Assembly (NCBI GenBank): GCA_017541265.1
Contig: JAFXZK010000090.1
Location: forward strand, 1 to 42,048
DNA: 42,048 bases
Direction of reading: 5' to 3'
Source of the DNA: Bacteroidaceae bacterium
GTDB taxonomy: Bacteria; Bacteroidota; Bacteroidia; Bacteroidales; Bacteroidaceae
Numbering within the stretch: position 1 is the stretch's first letter; each line of letters begins with the position of its first letter. The notes beneath the pieces are model-generated. The model saw only the letters and a program-made list of their open reading frames with translations, was not told the origin of the DNA and searched no databases. A program made the translations under genes and the position numbers. This document shows positions 1 through 8,044 of the stretch, one piece after another.

Positions 1-26
1 AGTGAAAAATTGCAGGAAAGCGAAAT

Positions 27-54
27 AACTATGAACTATGAACTATGAACTATG
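27..54. repeat. AACTATG tandem repeat (4 copies)
   Basis: Four head-to-tail copies of the 7-mer AACTATG end just before the first promoter. The same unit or its complement recurs near 25327, 32000-32090 and 41065, so this is a dispersed simple-repeat family in this genome. Confidence 0.9.
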
Positions 55-66
55 AATTAAAATATG

Positions 67-74
67 TATCTTTG
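67..74 (+). promoter_or_regulatory. Bacteroidetes-type -7 promoter box for the GH105 gene
   Basis: TATCTTTG matches the TAnnTTTG consensus and lies 23 bases before the ATG at 98. The region where a -33 TTTG would fall is AACTATG repeat and has no clear match, so only the -7 element is supported. Confidence 0.6.
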
Positions 75-97
75 CACGGAAAACATATTATATTAAC

Positions 98-1225
98 ATG
101 AAACGACAGCTTTTAATTGTTTTGGCGACGCTGCTTGCTCTCGGGGCAGGCGCTAAGGGGACAGACCTTTTGGAGAACTTTCCGTCGGGAAGCACACCGC
201 AGGAGGTTGGTCGCCGCCTCGCTTACCATTTCATCGACGGCAAGCACGCCTACTGGGGCGACACAAAGAACTTGGGCTACCACGAAGTCTGCACTTGGAA
301 CGGAGCATTGATGTGGGGACGTGCCATGGGCGACAAAGTCATCCTACAGAAGATGAAGGAACGCTTTGATGACTTCCTTGTAAACTACAAGGAGAACATC
401 CCCGCCAAGAACCACGTCGATTTCAACATGTTCGGCTCCCTGCCGCTGAGCCTCTACGAGTCCTTCCCTTCGGAAGAGAGCTACAAGCAGATGGGACTCT
501 CGTATGCCGACACGCAATGGGAACTGCCCAAGAATGCCAAGGAGAGCGAGAAACGGCTTGCACGACAGGGCTACACGTGGCAGACACGTATGTGGATAGA
601 CGATATGTACATGATTACGATTGTTCAGGCCTGGGCCTACCGCACGACTGGCGACCGCAAGTACATCGACCGCGCCGCACACGAGATGGTGAAGTACCTC
701 GACGAGTTGCAGCGACCCAACGGCCTCTTCTACCATGCGCCAGATGTGCCGTTCTATTGGGGACGCGGCGACGGTTGGATGGCTGTGGGCCTCACCGAAG
801 TGCTGGACGCTCTGCCCAAGGACAGCCCCTACTACAAACGCATCATGAAAGGCTATCGCAAGATGATGAAGAGCCTCCTGCGCTACCGCAACGAGGAAGG
901 ACTGTGGAACCAACTCATTGACCAGCCCGACTTCTGGACCGAGACGTCCGGCTCCGCCATGTTCACCTATGCCTTCATCCGCGGCGTCAAGAAGGGATGG
1001 CTTCCTGCAAGCACTTATGCTCCGGCTGCACGTAAGGCTTGGCTCGCCCTTATTCCTTATATAAACAGCAACGATGATGTCACCAACATCTGCGTCGGCA
1101 CAGGCAAGAAGAACGACTTCAACTACTACCTCGACCGCCCGAAGATGACCGGCGACTATCACGGACAAGCACCTTACCTCTGGTGCGCAGCGGCACTGAT
1201 GGAAAATGAAAGAATGAGAAAATGA
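98..1225 (+). CDS. Glycoside hydrolase family 105 (unsaturated rhamnogalacturonyl/glucuronyl hydrolase)
   Basis: This is a 375-residue secreted or periplasmic enzyme expected to remove the 4,5-unsaturated uronic acid left at the non-reducing end of pectin fragments by polysaccharide lyases. A signal peptide is visible at residues 1-19, followed by an (alpha/alpha)6-barrel-like sequence. The WIDDMYM motif at about 166-172 carries the catalytic Asp of the YteR/GH105 family, and WGRGDGWM at 221-228 is also typical. Length is normal for the family. It is followed after 20 bases by a GH2 gene in the same direction, suggesting joint action on a plant polysaccharide. The last residues (MENERMRK) are encoded by the start of an ATGAAA-like repeat, so the natural C-terminus may have been altered by that repeat. 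Family assignment is secure; the exact substrate is inferred. Confidence 0.9.
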   Translation: MKRQLLIVLATLLALGAGAKGTDLLENFPSGSTPQEVGRRLAYHFIDGKHAYWGDTKNLGYHEVCTWNGALMWGRAMGDKVILQKMKERFDDFLVNYKENIPAKNHVDFNMFGSLPLSLYESFPSEESYKQMGLSYADTQWELPKNAKESEKRLARQGYTWQTRMWIDDMYMITIVQAWAYRTTGDRKYIDRAAHEMVKYLDELQRPNGLFYHAPDVPFYWGRGDGWMAVGLTEVLDALPKDSPYYKRIMKGYRKMMKSLLRYRNEEGLWNQLIDQPDFWTETSGSAMFTYAFIRGVKKGWLPASTYAPAARKAWLALIPYINSNDDVTNICVGTGKKNDFNYYLDRPKMTGDYHGQAPYLWCAAALMENERMRK

Positions 1226-1250
1226 AAAAATGAAATAATGAAACAATGAA
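1203..1250. repeat. ATGAAA-like degenerate repeat at a gene junction
   Basis: A run of ATGAAA/ATGAGA-like units with 8-10 base spacing covers the end of the GH105 gene, its TGA stop, the 20-base gap and the ATG of the GH2 gene. It contains several possible start codons; the chosen one (1246) leads directly into a signal peptide. Confidence 0.75.
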
Positions 1251-3957
1251 AAAGATACTTCTCACTTCTTTTCTGATGTTCCTCGCTGCGTTGTCTGCTT
1301 GGGCAGGCGACGGTCGCGAGTATATCAGCCTCGACTCCCGCCTCGGGCATGGCGGCAACATCGTGTGGCACATGATTCGTGATGGAGAGACGAAGGCCAC
1401 CGCCAGGGAAATCTCCATGCCAGGCTTCAAGCAGGAAGGCTGGGCGGAGGCCATCGTGCCTGCCACCGTTCTGACGAATCTCGTGGAGCAAAAGGTCTAC
1501 CCCGAGCCTTACTACGGGCAGACGAACAAGCTGGCGAACAACACCATCCCCGACATCGCCAATGTGGGACGCGAGTTCTACACCTATTGGTTCCGCACCG
1601 AGTTCACCGTGCCGGCAGAGTACAAAGGCAAGCGCATCTGGCTCGAACCGATGGGCATCAACTATAGGGCCGAGGTGTGGGTCAACGGTTACATGATAGG
1701 CACGATGGCCGGCATGTTCAACAGCCAGCCCTTCGACATCACCGACCGCGCCGTGCAACCCGGACAGACGTCGGCCCTTGCCATCCGCGTCTTCCCGGTC
1801 GATGTGCCGGGAACAACCGCTCCGAAGTACTGGGGCGCAGTGGGCGAGTGGCACAACGGTGGCGACGGCTGGATGGGGCAAAACGTGTCGCAGCTCATGA
1901 CGGTGGGCTGGGACTTCACCTTCGAGGACGGCATACGCGACCGCAACACCGGCATCTGGCGCTCCATTCGCCTCTATGCCACGGGCGGCCAACAGTTGCG
2001 CAGTCCCTTCGTCCGCTCCGAGCTCTCCCATCCGAACTACGATGAAGCTCGCGAGACGGTGAGCGTCGAGGTGTGGAACCCCAATACCGGCGGCGGCGAA
2101 TGCACCGTGACGGGCACCATCGAAGAATTTCCCCAGAAGGAGGGTAGGGAGTCTGTCACGTTCCGCAAGGAGAAGCTGAAGCTGCAACGCGGCGAACACA
2201 TCACGGTCAGCTTCTCGCCGAAGGACTATCCGCAGCTCGTCATCAAGAACCCCCGCCTGTGGTGGCCCAAGAACAAGGGTCCGCAGAACCTCTATACCCT
2301 TCGCCTGACGCTCACCGACGGCAAGGGCAACGTGATGGACAGCCTCTCCACGTGCTTCGGCATCCGCGAAGTCGTTGCCACCCGCGAGACGCCCGACAAG
2401 TCGAAGCTCTTCCTGGTGAACGGCCACAAGACCTTCGTGCGCGGCACCAACTGGATTCCCGAGGCGATGCTCCGCACCAACGACCAAAGGATGGAGACCG
2501 AGCTGGCCTACACCGACCAGTGCGGCGTCAACCTGCTGCGTCTGTGGGGAGGCGGCATTGCCGAGAGCGACCGCTTCTACGAACTGTGCGACGAGTACGG
2601 CATCATGGTGTGGCAGGAGTTCTGGATGACCGGCGACACGAAGCATCCCATGGACGAGCCGCTCTACCTCGCCAACGTGGAGAACACCATGAAGCGCATC
2701 CGCAACCATCCCAGCATCGTCATCTATGTGTCGAGCAACGAGAGCACTGCAGTCACGGGTGCCGAAGAGCTCATCAGGAGCCTGGCTCCCGACATCCCCT
2801 ACCAGATGCAGAGCGAGTGCGACGGCGTGCACGACGGCAGTCCCTACAAGCAGGTCAACCCCATGCGGCACTACGAGAACACCGCCTCCGACAGAGGCAG
2901 CCGCGTGGATGGCTTTAATCCCGAATACGGTGCCCCCACCCTGCCCATCGTGGAGGACCTCTACGATATGATGCCCCGCGAGGACCTCTGGCCCATCAAC
3001 AAGGCCACGTGGGACTACATGGACGGCAATGGCTTCCACCTGATGACGACGCTCTACAAGGACATGGTGGACCAGTACGGCGAATCGAAGAGCATCGAGG
3101 AGTTTGCCCGCCGGGGACAGATGGTGGGTGCCATCAACTCGAAGAGCATCTGGGAAGTATGGAACGAGAACAAGCTGCAATATGGCGACCGCTGGTGCTC
3201 GGGCTTGCTCTTCTGGTACCACAACTGCCCGAACTGGCAAATCTGCGCCCGCTTGTGGGACTGGTTCTTGGAGCCGACGGCTTCGCTGTACCACACGATG
3301 CACGCCCTGGAGCCTATACATATACAATATGACTACCTGAAAGGCACCGTGAGCGTCATCAACGACTATGTCGAAGCACAGAAGGGACTGAAAGCCAAGG
3401 CCGAAGTCTATGACTTGCAGAGCCGCAAGGTCGGCACCGTCACAGCAAAGGTCGATGTGCCTGCCGATGGCGTGGTGAACGACATTCTGACCATTGCCAT
3501 CCCCGACGGCATTACGCCCGTCCACTTCATCGCCTTGGAGCTGACCGACGCCAAGGGAAACGTCGTGAGCCGCAATTTCTACTGGCGCTCCACGAACAAG
3601 TATGAAGGTAAGCAGACCGTGACCGGCCCCTGCACAGGCGGTTTTGAGCCGCTCAGCACCCTGCCCGAGGCAAAGCCCAACGTCACAGCCCGCCGCCTTG
3701 CAGACAAGGATGGATTCAATCAATGGGAAGTGACGGTGAAGAACGGCGGCAAGCGTATCGCCTTCTTCTGCCAGCTCCTCCTCACCGACATGCAGGACAA
3801 ACCCATCCACAGCACCTTCTACAGCGATAACTTCTTCTCCCTGCTGCCGGGAGAGAAGCAAGTCATCACCATCCGCACCCCGAGGCGCGATGGGCAGAGC
3901 TACCGCCTCCGCTTCTGCGAGAACATGGGAGCGGTGAAGAGCGTAGCACTCAAGTAA
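1246..3957 (+). CDS. Glycoside hydrolase family 2 exo-enzyme (beta-mannosidase/exo-glucosaminidase-like)
   Basis: This 903-residue protein has a signal peptide (1-20, cut near AWA-GD), an N-terminal jelly-roll sugar-binding domain, immunoglobulin-like GH2 domains and a TIM barrel. FVRGTNWIPEAML, followed by LLRLWGGG and the FYELCDEYGIMVW segment, is typical of the beta-mannosidase/exo-glucosaminidase branch. The acid/base is probably Glu499 in SSNES and the nucleophile Glu560 in NPEYGAP, a spacing usual for GH2. A C-terminal beta-sandwich follows. It would act in the periplasm or at the cell surface, removing single beta-linked sugars from oligosaccharides. Its position between a GH105 gene and a uronate-type sugar kinase suggests a pectin side chain or a uronate-containing glycan. 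The sugar specificity cannot be read from the sequence. Confidence 0.88.
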   Translation: MKKILLTSFLMFLAALSAWAGDGREYISLDSRLGHGGNIVWHMIRDGETKATAREISMPGFKQEGWAEAIVPATVLTNLVEQKVYPEPYYGQTNKLANNTIPDIANVGREFYTYWFRTEFTVPAEYKGKRIWLEPMGINYRAEVWVNGYMIGTMAGMFNSQPFDITDRAVQPGQTSALAIRVFPVDVPGTTAPKYWGAVGEWHNGGDGWMGQNVSQLMTVGWDFTFEDGIRDRNTGIWRSIRLYATGGQQLRSPFVRSELSHPNYDEARETVSVEVWNPNTGGGECTVTGTIEEFPQKEGRESVTFRKEKLKLQRGEHITVSFSPKDYPQLVIKNPRLWWPKNKGPQNLYTLRLTLTDGKGNVMDSLSTCFGIREVVATRETPDKSKLFLVNGHKTFVRGTNWIPEAMLRTNDQRMETELAYTDQCGVNLLRLWGGGIAESDRFYELCDEYGIMVWQEFWMTGDTKHPMDEPLYLANVENTMKRIRNHPSIVIYVSSNESTAVTGAEELIRSLAPDIPYQMQSECDGVHDGSPYKQVNPMRHYENTASDRGSRVDGFNPEYGAPTLPIVEDLYDMMPREDLWPINKATWDYMDGNGFHLMTTLYKDMVDQYGESKSIEEFARRGQMVGAINSKSIWEVWNENKLQYGDRWCSGLLFWYHNCPNWQICARLWDWFLEPTASLYHTMHALEPIHIQYDYLKGTVSVINDYVEAQKGLKAKAEVYDLQSRKVGTVTAKVDVPADGVVNDILTIAIPDGITPVHFIALELTDAKGNVVSRNFYWRSTNKYEGKQTVTGPCTGGFEPLSTLPEAKPNVTARRLADKDGFNQWEVTVKNGGKRIAFFCQLLLTDMQDKPIHSTFYSDNFFSLLPGEKQVITIRTPRRDGQSYRLRFCENMGAVKSVALK

Positions 3958-3990
3958 TCAGAATAATCAGAGTAATCAGAATAATCAGAA
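3955..3990. repeat. TAATCAGAA tandem 9-mer (4 copies)
   Basis: Four consecutive 9-base units, TAATCAGAA with one variant TAATCAGAG. The TAA stop of the GH2 gene forms the first three bases of the first unit, and the array fills the gap up to the next gene. Confidence 0.9.
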
Positions 3991-3998
3991 AGAACCCT

Positions 3999-5168
3999 AT
4001 GAAATGCCAAGAAAGATTCCACGAAATCTATAAGCGTGAGCCAGAGGCGCTTGCCTTCTGCCCCTACCGCGTATGCCCCATTGGCGCACACAGCGACGCC
4101 AACCTGGGCAAGATAACCGGCCTTGCCATCGACAAAGGCATCCACATCGCCTACAGCCCCAAGCTCAACGGTGTTGTGGAGCTTTGTTCCCTGCAATTTG
4201 ACAAACGCGCACAGTTCCATGTCCGCGACGTGCCGCGCCACAAGCAGGACGACTGGGCAGACTATCTGCGCGGTGCCACCCTCAAGCTTGCCGAACGCTA
4301 TCCCCTCACCTACGGCTTGAGCGGCGTCATCGAGGGCAGCCTCCCCATCGGCGGACTGTCATCGTCGGCAGCCGTAGCACTCGTCTACCTCAAGGCGCTC
4401 TGCCACGTCAACCTCATCCAGCCCGAACCACTGGAGCTGATACTCATCTCGATGGCTGCCGAGAACGACTACGTTGGCGTCAACAGCGGCAAGCTCGACC
4501 AAAGCTGCGAAGTCTATTCCAAGAAAGACCATCTGCTATACCTCGACACCAAGACCGACGAGTACGAGCTTATCCCGACGCATCCCAAGATGAAGCCCTA
4601 CCGCATTGCCGTCTTCTTCAGCGGCATAGAGAGGACGCTGGCAGGCAGCAAGTTCAACATGCGCGTCGATGAAGCCCGCAGCGCAGCCTACGCTCTGATG
4701 GCCTACGCCGGCATGGAGTACGGCAAGTTTCCCGAGGCGAACCTGCGCGCCGTGCCGCGCGAAGTCTATGAAGAGTACAAGGAACGCCTGCCCGAGACTT
4801 GGCGGCGGCGTGCCGAGCATTGGTACACGGAGTTCGACCGCGTGGAGCAGGGAGCCGAGGCTTGGCGCAGGGGCGACCTCGAGACCTACGGCAGGCTCAG
4901 CTTCGAGAGCGGACAGAGCAGCATCAGCAACTGGGAGACAGGTTCGCCAGAACTCAAGATGCTCTACGACATCATGCGCCACACCGACGGCATCTACGGC
5001 GGACGCTTCAGCGGCGCGGGCTTCAAAGGCTGCTGCATGGCACTCATCGACCCAGCCTACGAAGCCGCCATCACCCGCCAAGTCACCAAGGAATACCTGG
5101 CTGCCTTCCCACAACTCGAAGGCAAATACAGCGTCCACATCTGCGAAAGCGCAGACGGACTGTTATAA
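3999..5168 (+). CDS. GHMP sugar kinase, galacturonokinase-like (usually auto-annotated galactokinase)
   Basis: A 389-residue cytoplasmic GHMP-family kinase. PYRVCPIGAHSD (22-33) stands where galactokinases have the GRVNLIGEHTDY sugar-binding motif. The ATP loop LPIGGLSSSAA is at 115-125, the catalytic Asp is probably D167 in KLDQS, and the C-terminal glycine motif is SGAGFKGCC (338-346). From memory, plant galacturonic acid kinase has the same unusual N-terminal motif (PYRICPLGAH) and a closely similar C-terminal block around EAW, SSI-N-E and RFSGAGF-GCC. I therefore favour phosphorylation of galacturonate or a related uronic acid at C1 over galactose. A nucleotidyltransferase gene follows 145 bases downstream and a GH105 gene lies upstream, which fits a GalA-1-phosphate to NDP-sugar salvage route. 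The kinase fold is certain; the substrate is inference. Confidence 0.8.
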   Translation: MKCQERFHEIYKREPEALAFCPYRVCPIGAHSDANLGKITGLAIDKGIHIAYSPKLNGVVELCSLQFDKRAQFHVRDVPRHKQDDWADYLRGATLKLAERYPLTYGLSGVIEGSLPIGGLSSSAAVALVYLKALCHVNLIQPEPLELILISMAAENDYVGVNSGKLDQSCEVYSKKDHLLYLDTKTDEYELIPTHPKMKPYRIAVFFSGIERTLAGSKFNMRVDEARSAAYALMAYAGMEYGKFPEANLRAVPREVYEEYKERLPETWRRRAEHWYTEFDRVEQGAEAWRRGDLETYGRLSFESGQSSISNWETGSPELKMLYDIMRHTDGIYGGRFSGAGFKGCCMALIDPAYEAAITRQVTKEYLAAFPQLEGKYSVHICESADGLL

Positions 5169-5169
5169 A

Positions 5170-5313
5170 AAATTGAAAAGGTGAAAAGGTGAAAAAGTAA
5201 AAAAGAGAACTCCTGTTCGCTATCTTCTTCTCACCCTTTCACCTTCTCACCTTTTCAATCTTTCACCTTTTTACCTTTTTACCTTTTCACCCTTTTACCT
5301 TTTCACCTTTTAT
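5170..5313. repeat. Low-complexity AAAAGGTG / CACCTTTT repeat forming an inverted pair
   Basis: About 30 bases of AAAAGGTG-like units are followed, after a short unique piece, by about 90 bases of complementary TTTTCACC/TTTTTACC units. The transcript could fold into one long A/G versus U/C hairpin between the kinase and nucleotidyltransferase genes. It might act as a terminator or transcript stabiliser; no coding potential is seen. Confidence 0.8.
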
Positions 5314-6054
5314 ATGAAGTGTTTAATTCTTGCAGCGGGCTATGCCACGCGACTTTACCCTCTCACAGAGAACTTCCCGAAGCCGCTCCTCAAGGTGGGC
5401 GGCAATGCCATCCTCGACTGGCTCATCGATGACATCGACGGCGCAGGCTTGGTCGATGAGTACATCGTCATCTCCAACCACAAGTTCGCCCAGCACTTCC
5501 TTGACTGGGCAGCCACGAAGACGCAGAAAGTGACCGTCGTGGACGACGGAACCTCCACCAACGAGACGCGACTCGGTGCCGTACGCGACATACAGTTCAC
5601 CATCGACAAGCTCGGCCTGGACGACGACATGCTTGTCATTGCAGGCGACAACCTCTTGGACTTCAGCCTCCAGCGCTTCGTCCGCTACGCCCACGAGAAG
5701 CAGACCTCCTGCATCATGCGCTTCTATGAGAAAGACGACGCAAAGCTCCTGAAGTGCGGTGTCGTGACCTTCGACACGGACGACCGCGTGCTCCGCATGA
5801 CAGAGAAGTCGCCCACACCCGAAACACATTGGTGCTGCCCACCCTTCTACTACTACACAAAGCAGGACGCTCGCCTCGTCGAGAAAGGTATCTCGGAAGG
5901 TTGCGGCACAGATGCACCCGGCAGCTACATCGCCTGGCTCTGCACCCAGACGCCCGTCCACGCCATGGAAATGCCCGGCCGCCGCTACGACATCGGCAAC
6001 CTGCAGAGCTACGAGCAGGTGCAGAAAGACTACAAAGGCATCACCATAACCTGA
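5314..6054 (+). CDS. Sugar-1-phosphate nucleotidyltransferase (RmlA/GlmU N-domain type)
   Basis: A 246-residue cytoplasmic enzyme of the NTP-transferase family that would join a sugar-1-phosphate to a nucleoside triphosphate, releasing pyrophosphate. The N-terminal signature LAAGYATRLYPLT with following PKPLL (residues about 5-28) is the nucleotide-binding loop. VIAGDNLLDF near 110 holds the metal-binding Asp, and RRYDIGNLQSYEQV near the C-terminus is the usual end motif. There is no acyltransferase or other fused domain. Its placement after the galacturonokinase-like kinase suggests that it uses the kinase product. Sequence alone does not tell whether UTP, dTTP or another nucleotide is used. 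Confidence 0.85.
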   Translation: MKCLILAAGYATRLYPLTENFPKPLLKVGGNAILDWLIDDIDGAGLVDEYIVISNHKFAQHFLDWAATKTQKVTVVDDGTSTNETRLGAVRDIQFTIDKLGLDDDMLVIAGDNLLDFSLQRFVRYAHEKQTSCIMRFYEKDDAKLLKCGVVTFDTDDRVLRMTEKSPTPETHWCCPPFYYYTKQDARLVEKGISEGCGTDAPGSYIAWLCTQTPVHAMEMPGRRYDIGNLQSYEQVQKDYKGITIT

Positions 6055-6112
6055 CATTTCGGCGGTCAGCCATAAAGAATACAGCACTTTATGCCATTTT
6101 TCTGCCTGTTTA

Positions 6113-6144
6113 TTTGCACGTTTCGCAGAAATAGCATAACTTTG
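6113..6144 (+). promoter_or_regulatory. Promoter of the rimP-nusA-infB operon
   Basis: TTTG at 6113-6116 and TAACTTTG at 6137-6144 are separated by 20 bases, matching both halves of the Bacteroidetes promoter. Transcription should start near 6151, giving a leader of roughly 70 bases before rimP. Confidence 0.75.
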
Positions 6145-6157
6145 CACGCGAAAGATG

Positions 6158-6193
6158 AAAGTGAGGGGCTTCGAAAGTTCCTCACTTTTCTTT
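6158..6193 (+). terminator. Terminator-like hairpin in the rimP leader (candidate attenuator)
   Basis: AAAGTGAGG (6158-6166) pairs perfectly with CCTCACTTT (6180-6188), and the run TTTTCTTT follows. The structure begins within about ten bases of the predicted transcription start and ends before the rimP ATG at 6220. It has the form of an intrinsic terminator inside a 5' leader. Confidence 0.6.
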
Positions 6194-6219
6194 AATAAAC
6201 CAAATAAACGCTTATACAC

Positions 6220-6687
6220 ATGATTAGCAAAAGTGCAGTGCAGCAGGTCGTCGAAGAATGGCTTGAAGGCAAAGAGTATTTCCTCGTGGACATCAACATC
6301 AGTCCCGACGACCGCATCGTCGTGGAGATAGACCATGCCGATGGTGTGTGGATTGAGGATTGCGCAGACCTGAGCCGCTACATCGAGTCGCGCTTGAGCC
6401 GCGACGAGGAAGACTATGAGCTTGAGGTGGGCAGTGCCGGACTGGGACAGCCCTTCCGTGTTCGCCGTCAGTACGAGATACATGTCGGCCAGGAAGTCGA
6501 GACGCAGCTGCACGACGGCCACAAGTTCCGTGGCACACTGCTCAGCGTTGGCGACGAAGGCTTCCAGCTCAGCATCGTGCAGAAAGTGAAGGAAGAAGGC
6601 AAGAAGCGTCCCGTCACCAAGGAAGTACCCACAGACTTCCGCTTCGAGGATGTGGCCTACACAAAGTACCTGATTAAGGTGAAATAA
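6220..6687 (+). CDS. rimP: Ribosome maturation factor RimP
   Basis: A 155-residue cytoplasmic protein needed for maturation of the 30S ribosomal subunit. An N-terminal alpha/beta domain (about 1-80) contains the typical VDINISPDDRIVVEID strand and a DLSRYIESRLSR-type helix. A C-terminal SH3-like domain (about 85-155) includes GHKFRGTLLSVGDEGFQLS. Length is normal for Bacteroidales. It is the first gene of the widely conserved rimP-nusA-infB order and lies 17 bases before nusA. The ATG at 6220 follows directly after the leader hairpin. Confidence 0.93.
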   Translation: MISKSAVQQVVEEWLEGKEYFLVDINISPDDRIVVEIDHADGVWIEDCADLSRYIESRLSRDEEDYELEVGSAGLGQPFRVRRQYEIHVGQEVETQLHDGHKFRGTLLSVGDEGFQLSIVQKVKEEGKKRPVTKEVPTDFRFEDVAYTKYLIKVK

Positions 6688-6704
6688 TAACTAAACACAA
6701 TATA

Positions 6705-7970
6705 ATGGCAAAGACAACAAGATCAAAAGAGGCGATAAACATGATTGAGGTTTTCGCCGACTTCAAAGAGAAGAACAACATCGACCGCGCCACTCTGGTG
6801 AGCGTGCTGGAAGAATGTTTCCGCAACGTCATCGCCAAGATGCACGGCAGCGACGAGAACTACGACATCATCGTCAACCCCGACAAGGGCGACTTCGAGA
6901 TTTACCACAACCGCGTCGTCGTAGCCGATGGCGAAGTCAACGACGACAACAAGGAAATCTCACTGAGCGAGGCACAGCAGATTGAGGACGACTATGAGAT
7001 TGGCGAAGAGGTCAGCCAGCGCGTTGACATGTCCGAGTTCGGACGCCGCGCCATCCTGCAGCTGCGCCAGACACTCGCCAGCCGCATCATGGAACTGGAA
7101 TATGACTCTCTCTATAACGAATACAAGGACCGTGAGGGCGAAGTCATCAGCGCCGAAGTCTATCAGACCTGGAAGCGCGAGACAATGCTCATGGACGAAG
7201 AGGGCAACGAACTGCTCCTGCCCCGCCAGGAAATGATACCGGGTGACTTCTTCCGCAAGGGCGAGACCACACGCGCCGTCATCCTGCGCGTGGAGAACAC
7301 CGGCGGCAAGCCCCGCATCATCCTGAGCCGCACATCCCCTGACTTCCTGCAACGTATGCTCGAAGCCGAGGTGCCGGAGATACAAGACGGCCTCATCACC
7401 ATCCACAAGATAGCACGCATCCCTGGCGAACGTGCCAAAATTGCCGTCGAGAGCTACGACGACCGCATCGACCCCGTAGGAGCCTGCGTCGGCGTGAAGG
7501 GTAGCCGTCTGCGCGGCATCGTGCATGAGCTGCGCGGCGAGAACATCGACGTGGTGACATGGACCTCCAACGTACAGCTCATGATTACTCGTGCCCTCAA
7601 CCCAGCCCGCGTCAACAGCGTTGTGCTCAACGAAGAGGAGCACAAGGCGGAGGTCTTCCTCGACCCAGACCAGGTGTCGCTTGCCATCGGTAAGGGCGGT
7701 CTCAACATCAAGCTTGCCTCCATGCTCGTGGGCTACACCATCGACGTCTTCCGTGAGGTTGACAGCAATGCTGAGAACGAAGACGACGTAAGACTCGACG
7801 AATTCACCGACGCCATCGAGCCGTGGATTATCGACGAGCTTAAGAAGATTGGCTTCGAGACAGCAAAAGACGTGCTGGGCGCACAGCGTGACATGATTAT
7901 CAAGAATGCCGACCTTGAGGAAGAGACCGTAGACGAAGTGCTGCGCATCCTGCAAGCCGAGTTCGAATAA
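6705..7970 (+). CDS. nusA: Transcription termination/antitermination factor NusA
   Basis: A 421-residue RNA polymerase-binding elongation factor affecting pausing, termination and antitermination. The N-terminal RNAP-binding domain covers about 1-125, an S1 domain with REGEVISAEVYQ begins near 145, and two KH domains follow (DDRIDPVGACVGVKGSRL, then LAIGKGGLNIKLAS). The C-terminus has one acidic helical region (about 365-421) rather than the two repeats of the E. coli protein, as is common outside gamma-proteobacteria. It is co-directional with rimP and infB. NusA controls its own operon in some bacteria, so the leader hairpin upstream may be relevant. Confidence 0.95.
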   Translation: MAKTTRSKEAINMIEVFADFKEKNNIDRATLVSVLEECFRNVIAKMHGSDENYDIIVNPDKGDFEIYHNRVVVADGEVNDDNKEISLSEAQQIEDDYEIGEEVSQRVDMSEFGRRAILQLRQTLASRIMELEYDSLYNEYKDREGEVISAEVYQTWKRETMLMDEEGNELLLPRQEMIPGDFFRKGETTRAVILRVENTGGKPRIILSRTSPDFLQRMLEAEVPEIQDGLITIHKIARIPGERAKIAVESYDDRIDPVGACVGVKGSRLRGIVHELRGENIDVVTWTSNVQLMITRALNPARVNSVVLNEEEHKAEVFLDPDQVSLAIGKGGLNIKLASMLVGYTIDVFREVDSNAENEDDVRLDEFTDAIEPWIIDELKKIGFETAKDVLGAQRDMIIKNADLEEETVDEVLRILQAEFE

Positions 7971-7980
7971 ACCACCCCAG

Positions 7981-8016
7981 ACCTACAAGACCCATAAGAC
8001 CTATAAGACCCACAAC
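7981..8016. repeat. ACCYAYAAG tandem 9-mer (4 copies)
   Basis: Four 9-base units (ACCTACAAG, ACCCATAAG, ACCTATAAG, ACCCACAAC) fill the short gap between nusA and infB. They have no visible start, stop or promoter role. Confidence 0.85.
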
Positions 8017-8044
8017 ACTTAAGCGAAGAAGCCGGATATAATTT

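Noticed and set aside
1174-3861. 895-codon open frame on the minus strand opposite the GH2 gene
   Set aside because: It is a shadow caused by G/C-rich third positions. The product has no domain and the plus-strand GH2 protein is clearly real. The same holds for long frames at 9011-11368 (-), 19828-21537 (-), 23198-25081 (+), 35084-36988 (+) and 39327-40922 (-).
3999-5168. Plain galactokinase GalK
   Set aside because: The N-terminal sugar-binding motif is not GRVNLIGEHTDY, and no galactose mutarotase, transporter or GalT gene is nearby; a uronate kinase fits motif and context better.
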